Source: Planctomycetota bacterium (GTDB taxonomy: Bacteria > Planctomycetota > Phycisphaerae > UBA1845 > Fen-1342). From it: a stretch of DNA of 53,229 nt. Location: assembly GCA_018814045.1 (NCBI GenBank), contig JAHJAR010000101.1:1-53229 (forward strand), given 5' to 3'. The notes under the pieces were generated by a model. That model did no database searches. It was not told the DNA's origin and worked only from the letters and a program-made list of their open reading frames with translations. The translations under genes were made by a program, and so were the position numbers. Of this stretch, positions 1 to 8,808 are shown in pieces. Every line of letters starts with the position of its first letter. The first letter of the stretch is position 1.

Positions 1-133
1 ATCGTCCGGCAACAGCAGAGTTATAGGACGCTGTGGCTTCGAGGCGTGCAACCTGCTCGGGCGAAAGCGAGTCCAGCCCCCCCGCTGCAATCGTATCGAG
101 CATGGCGTGAATGTCGTCGTTCGTGTTTGCCAT
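1..133 (-). CDS. Hypothetical protein, N-terminal part only
   Basis: The frame opens with ATG at 131-133 on the minus strand and runs off the left edge of the window. The 44 visible residues begin MANTNDDIHAMLDTIAAG and continue with a short helical segment (SLSPEQVARLEATASYN). I do not recognise the family. A GGTGA stretch a few bases upstream of the ATG could serve as the ribosome binding site. No signal peptide or membrane segment is visible. The call rests only on the open frame, a natural-looking composition and this upstream site, so it remains tentative. Confidence 0.45.
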   Translation of the reverse strand, partial: MANTNDDIHAMLDTIAAGGLDSLSPEQVARLEATASYNSAVAGR

Positions 134-540
134 GGCGTCACCAGATTGGCGTCTGCGACCTTATGGACGATCGGCGGGCTGATGATACACCTCCGGCCTT
201 TTGACGAGCCACCCGCCGGGAGTATTCAAGAGAATTGCTGACTTTTTTCGACGCGCCTATGCCGTTGCCGACACCCAGGATCAGGATCGGCTACCCGCAC
301 CGACGCCACTGACCCTACGTCACTGCGTTTGAGAGGTCGCTCCCGGCCATGCGCCCGCCAAGCGCCTGTCCCGCTGCCGAAATCCCGCCAAGCGCGCGTG
401 AGCGCGCCGCCCGTTCCTCACTTAGGACCCTGGAATGACCGCCCGACGTGAAGCAGAGCAAGCCGGGCAGGTGAAACCAGGCGTGGCGGTGTCCGCCGCG
501 CAGAGTGTCGATCGGGTCAATTCTTCAAAAGGAGAGAGCC
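134..540. other. Intergenic stretch, no gene seen
   Basis: This 407-base gap lies between the divergent genes at 133 and 541. Short open frames here (for example one starting at 435) have the Arg/Pro-rich composition of GC-rich shadows. A small GCGCGC-gtga-GCGCGC hairpin sits at 392-407. The promoter and leader of the gene at 541 should lie here, but I see no convincing -35/-10 pair. Confidence 0.4.
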
Positions 541-1302
541 ATGAAACGTACACATGTATTGCTGGCAGGGATTGCTATCACCCTGGGATTTTTCATCCTC
601 GGCAGCCCACGGGCCTACGCCCAGCCCGACCTGACGTGCGGCAACGCGGACGAGGATGGCGGAACGATTGTGATCAACGTCAAGACGAAGGGCGGTGTTT
701 CCAGGCAGAAGAGTGTGTCGATCGCGGGAGGCCGGGCCGCCGCGGACAAGGCGAGCGACATCAAGGAGGCCTTCGAAGCGGGTACCGGTGCCGCAGACTG
801 GCGCGTCAGCCAAGCCGGCGCCGCGCTCACGTTTGAGCACAAGAAGCCAAACGGAACGTGGGAGCGCGTCTCTGAGACCACGGTGAACCGCGATGAAACC
901 GGCGAATTCGACGTCGCCGGCACGTGGTCGACCCAGGGGGCCTACCTCGACTTCGGCCTCGATGACTCGTTCCCTGCTACCGGGTTCGATGCCAGCGGCA
1001 ACCCCTCGATCGTCAGCTTCCTGACCGGCATCGGTGCCATCGACGTCCCGGTCAGCCCCGGCGATACTGCGGCTCTGGTTGTTCAAAGTGTCTACGACGC
1101 AATGGCCACGGCCGGCGCCGACATCCAATGGACGTCAGCCAGCAGCTTCTGCATCACTGACCCAAGCCCCAACGCCTGGCTGGCGTGGCAGTCCACGGAC
1201 ACCGCGCTGCCCATTCGCGAGACAGGAATCTGCGAATTCCCAGAGCCCGCGACGCTCGTCCTTCTGGCTCTGGGCGGTCTGCGCCTGCTTGGTCGGCGGT
1301 GA
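541..1302 (+). CDS. PEP-CTERM sorting domain protein
   Basis: This 253-residue secreted protein has an N-terminal signal peptide (MKRTHVLLAGIAITLGFF, cleavage near AYAQ at residues 22-26). It ends in a PEP-CTERM signal: the FPEPATLVLLALGG motif and hydrophobic stretch, then the basic tail LRLLGRR. PEP-CTERM tails are known substrates of exosortase/archaeosortase-type enzymes that anchor or release proteins at the cell envelope; no exosortase is in the window. The body is Thr/Gly/Asp-rich and probably beta-structured, with no family I recognise. The start at 541 is chosen over an in-frame one at 505 because AAAGGAGAG lies just upstream and the signal peptide begins there. It stands alone, followed by a strong hairpin. 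Confidence 0.85.
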   Translation: MKRTHVLLAGIAITLGFFILGSPRAYAQPDLTCGNADEDGGTIVINVKTKGGVSRQKSVSIAGGRAAADKASDIKEAFEAGTGAADWRVSQAGAALTFEHKKPNGTWERVSETTVNRDETGEFDVAGTWSTQGAYLDFGLDDSFPATGFDASGNPSIVSFLTGIGAIDVPVSPGDTAALVVQSVYDAMATAGADIQWTSASSFCITDPSPNAWLAWQSTDTALPIRETGICEFPEPATLVLLALGGLRLLGRR

Positions 1303-1351
1303 TCGCGAGCCCAGGGCCGGCTGTCCGACCGGGCAATCCCGCAAACGCAAG

Positions 1352-1387
1352 GCGGGCAGGACTTGCCACCGCGCAAGTCCTGCCCGC
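1352..1387. terminator. Bidirectional hairpin terminator
   Basis: A perfect 14-bp stem (GCGGGCAGGACTTG at 1352-1365 against CAAGTCCTGCCCGC at 1374-1387) with an 8-base loop lies 50 bases after the PEP-CTERM gene and just past the 3' end of the oppositely oriented tRNA. There is no clear U-tract. Confidence 0.7.
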
Positions 1388-1402
1388 TGCGTTACTTCCA
1401 AT

Positions 1403-1475
1403 TGCCCCGCCAGGGACTCGAACCCCGAACACGCGGATTAAGAGTCCGCTGCTCTACCAGTTGAGCTAGCGGGGC
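1403..1475 (-). tRNA. tRNA-Lys (anticodon CTT)
   Basis: The minus strand folds as a 73-base tRNA. The acceptor GCCCCGC pairs with GCGGGGC, the D-arm contains AGCTCAACTGGTAGAGC, the anticodon stem GCGGA/TCCGC encloses loop CTCTTAA (anticodon CTT, reading AAG), and the T-arm has GTTCGAGTCCC. The discriminator is A. The CCA end is not encoded and must be added after transcription. Confidence 0.95.
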
Positions 1476-1567
1476 GCTCGGCCGACGGGTGTCAGCCGCG
1501 TGACGAATACTAGCAACTTTCGCCTTGATGGCAAGGCATTTGGATCGATTCGGCGCGATCTGCTACC

Positions 1568-2347
1568 ATGTCCGCCGTGACCAGCACGCACGCCCCAATC
1601 GTCAGCATTGTCCTCGCGACTTTCCAACGCTGCGCCCGGTTGCAGCGGTGCGTCGCTCATGTCCGGCAGAACGTGGCCGTCCCGTTCGAGCTGATTGTGG
1701 TGGACGGGGGCAGCGACGACGGGACGCGGGAATGGTTGGCCACACAGCCGGCGCTTCGAACGCACCTCGAGCGGCAGCGGGCGGGCTGTTGCCGGGCGTA
1801 CAACTTCGGCTTCCGTATGGCGCGCGGGCTTTACGTGATGTGGCTGAACGACGACGCCTTCCCGCTTCCCGGCGCGGTGGAGAACGCCGTCATGCTGGCC
1901 GACCGCGCGGACATGCAGGATGTTGGCTTGGTCGCCTTCTACCACAACCACCAGCAACCCTGGAACGAACTGCACGGGGTCGACCACGAGGACACGCACT
2001 ATGGGATCCTGCACGTCCGTGGCCGGCCGTATGCGAATTTCGGCTTGCTACGGCGCGAGCTGCTGGAAGAGCTGGGCTACCTGGACGAGAGCTACTACTT
2101 CTGTGCCTGGGATCCAGACCTGTCTCTCAAGGTGCAGTGCGAAGCCGGACTGAAAGTCCTGGGTGCCCCAAAGGCCCTGGTCTATCACGAAGAGCTGGCC
2201 GACGAGCGCAAGCAGCAGGACGCCGGCGACGTGCGCACGCGCGATAACGAGCGCCTGTTCGCCAAGTGGGGGTTGCCGGCAGCGGGCGCCTTCCCCGATC
2301 CGCGCCCGGCTTACCTCGACCTGATCCGCCAGCGCGGACTGGCATAA
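1568..2347 (+). CDS. Family 2 glycosyltransferase
   Basis: This 259-residue protein has the GT-A fold pattern of family 2: the opening strand VSIVLATFQRCARLQRC (about residues 11-27), then ELIVVDGGSDDGTREWL with the nucleotide-binding Asp residues, and the metal-binding motif MWLNDDAFPLPGAVENA near residues 94-110. The family transfers a sugar from a nucleotide donor to a polysaccharide or lipid acceptor; the acceptor cannot be inferred here. No transmembrane helix is visible, so it is probably cytoplasmic or peripheral. There is no Shine-Dalgarno before the ATG at 1568. A GTG at 1577 is an alternative, and a TTGGAT/TACCAT pair just upstream would place the RNA start close to it. No sugar-biosynthesis genes are adjacent. 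Confidence 0.88.
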   Translation: MSAVTSTHAPIVSIVLATFQRCARLQRCVAHVRQNVAVPFELIVVDGGSDDGTREWLATQPALRTHLERQRAGCCRAYNFGFRMARGLYVMWLNDDAFPLPGAVENAVMLADRADMQDVGLVAFYHNHQQPWNELHGVDHEDTHYGILHVRGRPYANFGLLRRELLEELGYLDESYYFCAWDPDLSLKVQCEAGLKVLGAPKALVYHEELADERKQQDAGDVRTRDNERLFAKWGLPAAGAFPDPRPAYLDLIRQRGLA

Positions 2348-2351
2348 AGAG

Positions 2352-2381
2352 AGAGCGGGGCCGCGACGTCAGCCCCGCTCT
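2352..2381. terminator. Hairpin between convergent genes
   Basis: A 10-bp perfect stem (AGAGCGGGGC at 2352-2361 with GCCCCGCTCT at 2372-2381) lies five bases after the glycosyltransferase stop and between two convergent genes. It may stop transcription from both sides. Confidence 0.6.
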
Positions 2382-2477
2382 GTTCCGGAATCATCCACCC
2401 CCGGTCGATCCGCGACCGCCGAGCACACCAGCACGCCGAGACGGTTCAACACACCACCGCGCCCAGGCAGTGAGCTG

Positions 2478-3323
2478 CTACGGCTGCTTCGGTTCGCTCT
2501 CGGGCTCACCGGCCTTGACGCTGGCGGTCTTCTTCTTGAGCAGCGCCTTGACCTCATCCGGCGGCTCGAAACAGCCCGGCGGCAAATCCACGTTGTACTC
2601 TACCGACTCCAGCTCGATCACGCGTTCGTGCATCATCGCCAGGATGCTGATCCGGTGTGCCACGAGAATGCCGCTGACACGCTTGTATGAGCCCGGCGAG
2701 ACACTGACCGGCAACTCGCCCAGCGCGGTCGGAAGCAACATCTCCCGCCTGACCAACAGGTGCGACTCCTGGTCGAAGAAGAACGTCTCCGGTTTTCCCG
2801 TCCGGGGCGTGGCCGCAACCCGATAGCAGGGCTTGTCATTGATCGACTCGACGCCGACGCACTCGACCTTCTGGAACAGCTTGCGCCAGTTTGGGAAGAA
2901 GTCGAACGTGGCGTTGCGCACCGCGACGGCCCGCGCATCACCCTCCAGCAACCGGGGCCCCTCCGCGGCTGACATCTCCCAGGCCACCTTGCCATCGGTG
3001 CCCTCGGTCACGGTGCCAAACCCACCCAGCTCGAGTCGCACACAGCTCTTGGCCGGTCGCGCCTCGTACGAGACGATCGGCCCGCTGATATCGGCTTTGA
3101 GAACCTCAAACTTGCCCTTGGAAACGCAGGTTTGCAGCTTGTCGAAGGCCGCCTTGCCACCGATCGCTTCCACGTAGGCATCCAGGATCTTCTCAGCCTT
3201 GGGGAGCTTCTCGGCCTGGGCAAACGCCTGGCTTGAGACACCCAGCGCCACGGCCAGCGCCGCTACCCACCAGGCAGCCGACATACGGCGGGGGTGCAAC
3301 AGGGCTTCATTCTTCTGGCACAC
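2478..3323 (-). CDS. Secreted LolA/LppX-like protein
   Basis: This 281-residue protein starts at a GTG preceded by TTTGGAGT eight bases away. It has a late signal peptide (hydrophobic core WWVAALAVALGVSSQAFAQ ending near residue 37). The mature part opens with KAEKILDAYVEAIGGKAAFDKLQ, which resembles the entry of the outer membrane lipoprotein-sorting (LolA/LppX) half-barrel family, and continues with beta-rich pieces (DGKVAWEMSAAEGPRLLEG, FFFDQESHLLVRREM, GILVAHRISI). The tail is Lys/Glu-rich. Members of this broad fold carry lipids or lipoproteins across the periplasm, but this assignment is by resemblance only. It lies 26 bases downstream of the S41 peptidase gene on the same strand, so the two are probably cotranscribed. 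Confidence 0.65.
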   Translation of the reverse strand: MCQKNEALLHPRRMSAAWWVAALAVALGVSSQAFAQAEKLPKAEKILDAYVEAIGGKAAFDKLQTCVSKGKFEVLKADISGPIVSYEARPAKSCVRLELGGFGTVTEGTDGKVAWEMSAAEGPRLLEGDARAVAVRNATFDFFPNWRKLFQKVECVGVESINDKPCYRVAATPRTGKPETFFFDQESHLLVRREMLLPTALGELPVSVSPGSYKRVSGILVAHRISILAMMHERVIELESVEYNVDLPPGCFEPPDEVKALLKKKTASVKAGEPESEPKQP

Positions 3324-3349
3324 GTTCTGTACTCCAAACCGGAGGCGCT

Positions 3350-4756
3350 TTAGGTATCAATCATGACAACGTTGTTCTCGCCGGCCGACGCCGCCTCCGC
3401 GCGCGACTGCGATTCTATCCACTTTAGGGCTGCTTCGAGCACGGGGTCGCGCCCGGCGCGCAGAGCCGCGCCGTCCAGCGTAATCTCCTCATCCGGCGTC
3501 ACGCCGGCACCCTCCAGGCGACCACCCGCCGCGGACACGTAATCCGCGTGGGCATACTGAAGAACGTCACCGTTGGGCAGTTTCTCGAACATCGACGGCA
3601 ACGCCGCCCCCGCCGTGGTCGTGCCGAAGACGCGTGCCCGCCCGATGTCCTGCATCCCGCCCACGAGGATCTCGCTGGTTGAGGCCGACAGTCCGTCCAC
3701 CAGGATGGCCAGCGGGCCGGCGTAGGTCTCGGCCCGGGCATGGATGGCAAAGTTGATCCGGGCGTTACGCGTCCACATCGTGCCCAACTGCTGCCCCGCC
3801 TCATCCACGAACCAGCCCGCGATCCCCATCGCCATCGCCCCGATCCCACCCGGGTTACCGCGCAGATCAATGATGATACCGGCGCAGCCAGAGAACTCGC
3901 GCAGCGCCTGCGCGAATTCCTCCATCAGGTGGTTCGGGTCGGCAAAGACGTTGAAGGTAACATAGCCGACGTTGCCGTCGAGCTGGCGCGATTCGAGCCA
4001 GACATACATGGGCGGCAGGTTGCCCAACCGAACACGCCGCCCCTTGCGTTGCTGTAGCGTGAGTTCCAGCTCAACCGCGGTCCCCGTGTTATCGCCGAAG
4101 CTCACCGTGCGCGTCTCGCCCACCTTGTCGGCGAGCCGGGCCAGGATGGAGCGGGCCAGACGCATCTCGCGTGCGGTCGAATCCGCGTAGGCCTGCTGGA
4201 TTCCGGCGATGAGCGGTGCAACCTCTTCGCCCGCGATCGTACGCACCTGCCATCCCGGGGTAACGCCGAGTTCCGCCGCCGCCGAGTCTGGCTCGACCGC
4301 CACGACCAGGGCCTCTCCCTCAATCACCCGCAGGTCCAAGCCCGCCGTCCCGTCGCCTTCGCCCTGTCCCACCGGATATCGCAGATCCTCGTACACCTCG
4401 GCGGGCACCACGGCAAAGTGTGACTGCCCCAGCCGCCCGATCATATCTCTCATCACGGCCCGGGCCGCGGACATGGTCCGGGCCTGCGCGATCTGCGGCC
4501 GCAACTCGGCCCGCACCGCCGACCAGTCCAGGCCTCCAAGCGACGGGTCCCAGTGCATATCTCGGATCGTCCGCCAAGCCTGCTCGAAAGAACGTGCGTT
4601 GAGCTCGCATTGCGCCGGCGAGAGTTCCATTTCCGGCGCGCCGGCCGTCGCCGCACACCCGAAAGTGAGCCCCCCGAATGCGATCACGCTGAGCAACACC
4701 GCGGCTCGATACGCGCGGCTGCGGCGGCACCTGTGGCGTCTTTCAGATCGCTGCAT
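3350..4756 (-). CDS. S41 family peptidase, lipoprotein
   Basis: This 468-residue protein starts with an Arg-rich segment, a hydrophobic stretch and a lipobox (GLTFGC), so it is probably a lipoprotein. A helical domain with LGQSHFAVV (a conserved His) comes first. A PDZ-like segment follows (LVVAVEPDSAAAELGVTPGW), then the protease core: IIIDLRGNPGGIGAMAMG and GLSASTSEILVGGMQ (about residues 355-368). The Lys of the classical C-terminal processing peptidases is absent from VFGTTTAGAALPS, so this resembles the tricorn-like S41 branch that uses a Ser-His-Ser-Glu set. The likely role is periplasmic or envelope proteolysis; substrates are unknown. An AGGAGAG site precedes the ATG. The LolA-like gene follows on the same strand. 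Confidence 0.85.
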   Translation of the reverse strand: MQRSERRHRCRRSRAYRAAVLLSVIAFGGLTFGCAATAGAPEMELSPAQCELNARSFEQAWRTIRDMHWDPSLGGLDWSAVRAELRPQIAQARTMSAARAVMRDMIGRLGQSHFAVVPAEVYEDLRYPVGQGEGDGTAGLDLRVIEGEALVVAVEPDSAAAELGVTPGWQVRTIAGEEVAPLIAGIQQAYADSTAREMRLARSILARLADKVGETRTVSFGDNTGTAVELELTLQQRKGRRVRLGNLPPMYVWLESRQLDGNVGYVTFNVFADPNHLMEEFAQALREFSGCAGIIIDLRGNPGGIGAMAMGIAGWFVDEAGQQLGTMWTRNARINFAIHARAETYAGPLAILVDGLSASTSEILVGGMQDIGRARVFGTTTAGAALPSMFEKLPNGDVLQYAHADYVSAAGGRLEGAGVTPDEEITLDGAALRAGRDPVLEAALKWIESQSRAEAASAGENNVVMIDT

Positions 4757-5019
4757 TGGAACGACTCTCCTGCTGGGTGCGGTTCGAAAGCGCTGCGGCC
4801 GCTACCCTGTCTAAGCGCATGTTGTCCTGACCACGATCAGCCAGTCCAATCATAGCGAGTCCCGTGTTGCCGACCGGCTTTCACGACACAAACCGACATC
4901 TCTCGACAGTCCCCGAAGCGGGCATGGTCATGCGCAATCAGCGCCAGCGTCAAGCCACACTCAGACCCCGTCCCCCGCCCACATCGCCAGATCAGCGAAA
5001 AACTGGCCCGGCCAAGCTG

Positions 5020-6321
5020 CTACGGCCCATCGTGGGGCTGCTGCTCGGCCGGCCTGCCGGGTGTAGCGGCTTTTGCAGGCGTGGCGTTCTTGCGTTGAGC
5101 GCGCGTCGGGAGACGCTCTAGCCGACGTTTCATCTGCTCGAACAACCGGTCCAGAGCAGCCTGCTGCTGGGCGTCCTGTTGCGCGAGTGCGGCACGCCGC
5201 CCATTGTCCTGCGCTTCGGTCAGCTTCTGCCGCAAGGCGTCGCGCTGTTCGCCGAAGCGCTGCCGCAACCGGTCGCCACGCACCTTCACACTCTCGTATA
5301 TTCGCCAGGCAGTCTGCTGCTGGGCTTCGTTGAGCTTGTATTTCTCGATGAAGGACCGTACATAGCGCGCCCACGGATCATCTTCATCTGCGTGAGTCAG
5401 GACCCGTGTCGGCGACTCGCGATCGCGGGCAACTCGTGGCTCCGTCTGGCGCACGGTGGGCCGGTCCGCGGCGCCTGCCGGCCGGCGTAACGCCGCGCGC
5501 GATTCGCCCAACGTCGGCCGTTCCGGCAACGTGTCCGGTGCACCTTCATCGGTCTCCGGTGGCCGGGTCTCTTCGGTTTGCGCCGCGGCGCGCGCCTCAC
5601 CTGCGATTTGGATGGGATCCTCGTCCAAACCCCAATCGCTCGGCTCCCATTCGCCCTGCTCCCATTTGCGGCTCAGTTCGTCCATGCGCGCGACGCGCCG
5701 GTTCGCCGCGCCGAGATCCTCCTGCGCGATCTCGCGTTGCTCGGGGTCCAACTGCTCCATGAAGCGTTCCGCGGCGATGTTCAGGCGGACCTTCGTATCA
5801 TCGAACACCGGTCGGGCCATCTGAGTCCAGCGCGCAATCTGCTCGGGGGTGATGGCTTCGCCGGCGGCGCGCGTCTGGATCGCCTCCAAGGCGTAAGAGA
5901 GAATGCGCCCGGAGTGCCGCTGCCAGATTCCCAGGCTCTCCTGCGCGACGGTGCGGCGCAAGACGCGCTCCTGGTCCTCGCTCAGCATGTACCGGTCGCT
6001 CACGACGCCGATCAGCGTGTCGAACCGCTCCTGCATCGCCCAGGGCGGGATGGCGCCGACCTCACGAAACACATCGAGCGAGAAGCGGTCGGGTTCGGAG
6101 TCCCAGCCATTGCGGTCGTAGACCTTCTCGGCCGCCGCCAACATGTATTCGTAGTGTTCATCCCACGAGCCCAGTTCGCGTAGGCCGCCGAGCAAGCGTC
6201 CCACGTTCTGGCGCAGGCTCCGCATCTCCTGACCCTGGCCGTCCTGTTCGTCATCTTGGGCCTGGGCCGGAGCACGCCCCACCTGACAACAGAGCACTAA
6301 TATCAGCAAAAACGAGTACAT
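5020..6321 (-). CDS. Secreted helical protein of unknown function
   Basis: The chosen ATG at 6319-6321 follows CCGGAG with good spacing and opens directly into a signal peptide (MYSFLLILVLCCQVGRAPAQ). An in-frame upstream extension to 6474 looks untranslated. The 433-residue product is mostly charged helix. A Pro/Glu/Arg-rich linker (about residues 250-320) separates an N-terminal helical domain from a C-terminal one (YKLNEAQQQTAWRIYES, then a Gln/Arg-rich coiled region). The tail recalls periplasmic LTXXQ/Spy-like helical proteins, but the match is weak and I assign no function. The gene ends 263 bases before the S41 gene starts, on the same strand. Confidence 0.7.
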   Translation of the reverse strand: MYSFLLILVLCCQVGRAPAQAQDDEQDGQGQEMRSLRQNVGRLLGGLRELGSWDEHYEYMLAAAEKVYDRNGWDSEPDRFSLDVFREVGAIPPWAMQERFDTLIGVVSDRYMLSEDQERVLRRTVAQESLGIWQRHSGRILSYALEAIQTRAAGEAITPEQIARWTQMARPVFDDTKVRLNIAAERFMEQLDPEQREIAQEDLGAANRRVARMDELSRKWEQGEWEPSDWGLDEDPIQIAGEARAAAQTEETRPPETDEGAPDTLPERPTLGESRAALRRPAGAADRPTVRQTEPRVARDRESPTRVLTHADEDDPWARYVRSFIEKYKLNEAQQQTAWRIYESVKVRGDRLRQRFGEQRDALRQKLTEAQDNGRRAALAQQDAQQQAALDRLFEQMKRRLERLPTRAQRKNATPAKAATPGRPAEQQPHDGP

Positions 6322-6482
6322 GGCCAACTCCGGGCAGACAAAGCCGCGTTCCCCATGTAGATTGTTCGCCGAGGCCGTGCCCGACGCAAGCCGATTGTCG
6401 GCGCGTCGTCCGTGGCCGGAGCGTCGGCCGGCACCGGAGTCGTCCGTCACAGTCGGGTCTGCGGGTACCGCCAAATGGGTGG

Positions 6483-6502
6483 CCCACCTCTTTCGAGGTG
6501 GG
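6483..6502. repeat. Perfect short hairpin CCCACCTC/GAGGTGGG
   Basis: An 8-bp perfect stem (CCCACCTC at 6483-6490, GAGGTGGG at 6495-6502) closes a TTTC tetraloop in the intergenic region. It could be a small dispersed palindrome or part of the leader of either flanking gene. No second copy was noticed in this window. Confidence 0.4.
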
Positions 6503-6584
6503 GGACGCGAATTGGGCCGTCGAATTCGCGCTCCCCAAGGCTAGAGCCATGGGCCACCACCTGATGCAACCCGAAACGGAGAGC

Positions 6585-6613
6585 GTGACGGACTAGTGCC
6601 GACCAGCTATATC
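6585..6613 (+). promoter_or_regulatory. Likely sigma70-type promoter of purQ
   Basis: GTGACG (6585-6590) and TATATC (6608-6613) are separated by 17 bases, about 50 bases before the purQ ATG. It matches the pattern of other promoters in this window. Confidence 0.4.
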
Positions 6614-6664
6614 GGGTGCGGCCCAGCGGAACCCATGCTAACCACTGGTAGGATCGGAAGTCCC

Positions 6665-7450
6665 ATGGCGCAAGTGCGAATCCTGATTCTGCGGGCCGCC
6701 GGCATCAACTGCGACCTCGAGACGGAGCACGCCTGGGAGACCGCCGGCGGCGCGCCCGAGCGCGTGCACATTCGCCGCCTGATCGAACGACCCCAACTGC
6801 TGACCGAATACCAGATCCTCACCATTCCCGGTGGATTCAGCTACGGCGACGACATCGCCGCCGGCCGCATCCTGGCCGCCCAACTCGAACGGCACCTGCT
6901 GGACCAGATCCGCGCGTTCGTCGTGGCCGAGAAGCTGGTGCTGGGAATCTGCAACGGCTTCCAGGTGCTCGTCCGAACGGGCCTGCTGCCGTTCTCTCAG
7001 GCACCGGAACAGGCCCGCACCTGCACAATCACCTACAACGAGCCGCCTGGCTTCCAGGACCGCTGGGTGTGGTTGCGTGCCGACACGTCGCGCTGCCCCT
7101 TCCTTGAGCCGGGACACTGCTACGAGTTGCCCATCGCCCACGGGGAGGGCCGCGTAATGTTCGCCGATGCGGACGGGGCGAAACGCTTGCTTGACGCCGC
7201 TCACGGGGCTCTGCGCTACATTCCGCCGCCCGATGGCCCCGACAACACCCGCGGCGACCCGTACAACCCGAATGGCAGCGCGGGCGACATCGCCGGGCTG
7301 TGCGATGAAACCGGGCGCGTGCTGGGGCTCATGCCGCATCCCGAGCGCTTCGTGAGCGGTACACAACATCCGCGCTGGACCTCCAGGGCCCACCGCGAAA
7401 CCGGCGACGGCATGGCTCTCTTTCGGCGCGCCATCGCGCACCTGGCATAA
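6665..7450 (+). CDS. purQ: Phosphoribosylformylglycinamidine synthase, glutaminase subunit PurQ
   Basis: This 261-residue class I glutamine amidotransferase supplies ammonia to the FGAM synthase complex in purine synthesis (FGAR + ATP + glutamine to FGAM). The N-terminus RILILRAAGINCDLETEHAW and TIPGGFSYGDDIAAGRI are typical of PurQ. The nucleophile is Cys96 in LGICNGFQ, and the His/Glu pair is His225 and Glu227 in MPHPERF. The ATG at 6665 is chosen over upstream in-frame GTG codons because the family N-terminus begins here. PurQ works with PurL and PurS, but neither lies next to it, so the partner genes must be elsewhere. A hairpin-free 180-base gap follows before the beta-helix gene. Confidence 0.95.
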   Translation: MAQVRILILRAAGINCDLETEHAWETAGGAPERVHIRRLIERPQLLTEYQILTIPGGFSYGDDIAAGRILAAQLERHLLDQIRAFVVAEKLVLGICNGFQVLVRTGLLPFSQAPEQARTCTITYNEPPGFQDRWVWLRADTSRCPFLEPGHCYELPIAHGEGRVMFADADGAKRLLDAAHGALRYIPPPDGPDNTRGDPYNPNGSAGDIAGLCDETGRVLGLMPHPERFVSGTQHPRWTSRAHRETGDGMALFRRAIAHLA

Positions 7451-7514
7451 CGCACCGGCCGCGGCGGCTTTAGTTGGCTTTTCCACGCGGATACATCCGA
7501 TTTGGACATACCAC

Positions 7515-7544
7515 TTGCTCGGGGCAAGCCCGTTTTGCTAGAGT
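7515..7544 (+). promoter_or_regulatory. Possible promoter of the beta-helix gene
   Basis: TTGCTC (7515-7520) and TAGAGT (7539-7544) with an 18-base spacer lie about 87 bases before the ATG at 7631. Both boxes are only partial matches. Confidence 0.3.
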
Positions 7545-7630
7545 AGGTAGACAAGGGCGAGCACCCCGCGACTCCGCTGGAACTCGGACAGCGCTGGCGT
7601 GTCCATGCGGAGAATCAGGAGGACATCATC

Positions 7631-8773
7631 GTGCAGCCATCAAGGTCGGCGAGCGGTCTGCTCGCGCTCGCGGTATCTGTGGGGCTGGTGTGCGGTATAC
7701 CGTCCGCAACCGCCGTCGAACGGCTGGTCCCCGACCCCTACACCACCATCCAGGAGGCCATCGAGGCGTGCAGCCCCGGCGATGTCGTGATCGTCGCCGA
7801 CGGCATCTACACCGGCTTCGGCAACGTCAACGTCAGCCTGATGGGGATGGCCATCACCGTGCGCAGCGCCAACGGACCCGCCAACTGCATTATCGACTGC
7901 GAGGGCTGTACCAGCGGCTTCTACCTCAGCCTCTACGAAGGCCCCAACTCGGTCGTCGACGGCTTCACCGTGATCAACCACGGCGGCGGGTGAATCGCCT
8001 CGGGCGGCATCTACTGCTGGTCCAGCAGCCCAACCATCATCAACTGCATCCTGAAGAACAACAGCGGCACGCACGGCGGCGGCATCCGCTGCATGACCGC
8101 CAGCCCAACCATCATCAACTGCCTCATCATCGACAACATCGCCAGCGGCTTTGGCGGCGGTATCTCGTTGTATGAGAGCCACCCCACCATCCGCAACTGC
8201 ACGCTCAGCGGCAATAAATCCGCCCTCGGCGGCGGCGCGATCTCCTGCCAGGGCAACTCCAACCCGCTGATCACCAACTGCGTCATCTGGGGAAACACCG
8301 CCCCCACCTGGTACGTCGAAGAAAGCGCACCCAGCGTGACCTACAGCGACATCGAGTTCGACGAGCCCGGCCTCGGGAACATCAGCGAAGATCCGCTCTT
8401 CGCCGACCCTGACAACGATGACTACCACCTGCTCGACGATTCGCCCTGCATCGACACGGGCGACCCCGCCACACCGCTGCTCGCGGGCGAAACCGATTGC
8501 GACGCCGAGAAACGCGTCTGGGACGGCGACGCCAACGGCACGCCGGTGGTCGACATGGGCGTCGACGAGCTCGGCTCGTTTCGTTTCGGCGACCTGAATT
8601 GTGACGGGCAGGTGAACGGTTTCGATATCGACGCGTTCGTGCTCGCGCTCGAGGATCCCACGGTGTACGACGCAACCTATCCGAGTTGCGACGCCGAGCT
8701 CGCCGATGCGAACGGCGACGGCAGCGTGAACGGCTTCGACATCGCCTCGTTCGTTATCCTGCTGGGCGGCTGA
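7631..8773 (+). pseudogene. Right-handed beta-helix protein with dockerin-like tail, interrupted by in-frame TGA
   Basis: One 380-codon frame is split by a single TGA at 7991-7993. The first part (120 residues) has a signal peptide (SGLLALAVSVGLVCGIPSATA) and the opening coil of a parallel beta-helix (DPYTTIQEAIEACSPGDVVI). Right after the stop, in the same frame, the repeat pattern resumes (IASGGIYCWSSSPTIINCIL, then SPTIINCLIIDNIASG and HPTIRNCTLSG). The end carries a paired EF-hand tail (FGDLNCDGQVNGFDIDAF, LADANGDGSVNGFDIASF). Coils flank the stop without a gap, so one base change or a sequencing error explains it best. The intact protein would be secreted and possibly polysaccharide-active. 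A single-base fix would make it a normal CDS. Confidence 0.75.
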
Positions 8774-8779
8774 AGATTT

Positions 8780-8808
8780 CCGAGCCGCGACCGTTAGGAA
8801 GCGGTTGC
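8780..8808. repeat. Dispersed palindromic repeat, core copy A
   Basis: The core CCGAGCCGCGACCGT...GCGGTTGC folds into GCGACCG/CGGTTGC (one G-U pair) around an 8-base loop. Near-identical cores occur at 13797 and 38317. This copy begins seven bases after the stop of the beta-helix gene, directly before the orphan tail. Confidence 0.7.

Larger units (their letters stand above)
6322..6664. other. Divergent intergenic region before purQ
   Basis: This 343-base gap separates the divergent genes at 6321 and 6665. It holds a short hairpin at 6483-6502 and a likely purQ promoter at 6585-6613. No other gene is visible; the open frames are shadows. Confidence 0.5.

Noticed and set aside
7991..7993. TGA as a selenocysteine codon
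   Set aside because: The flanking residues (GGG/IASGG) are in a beta-helix turn with no redox motif, and no SECIS-like hairpin is obvious just after it; a point mutation is simpler.
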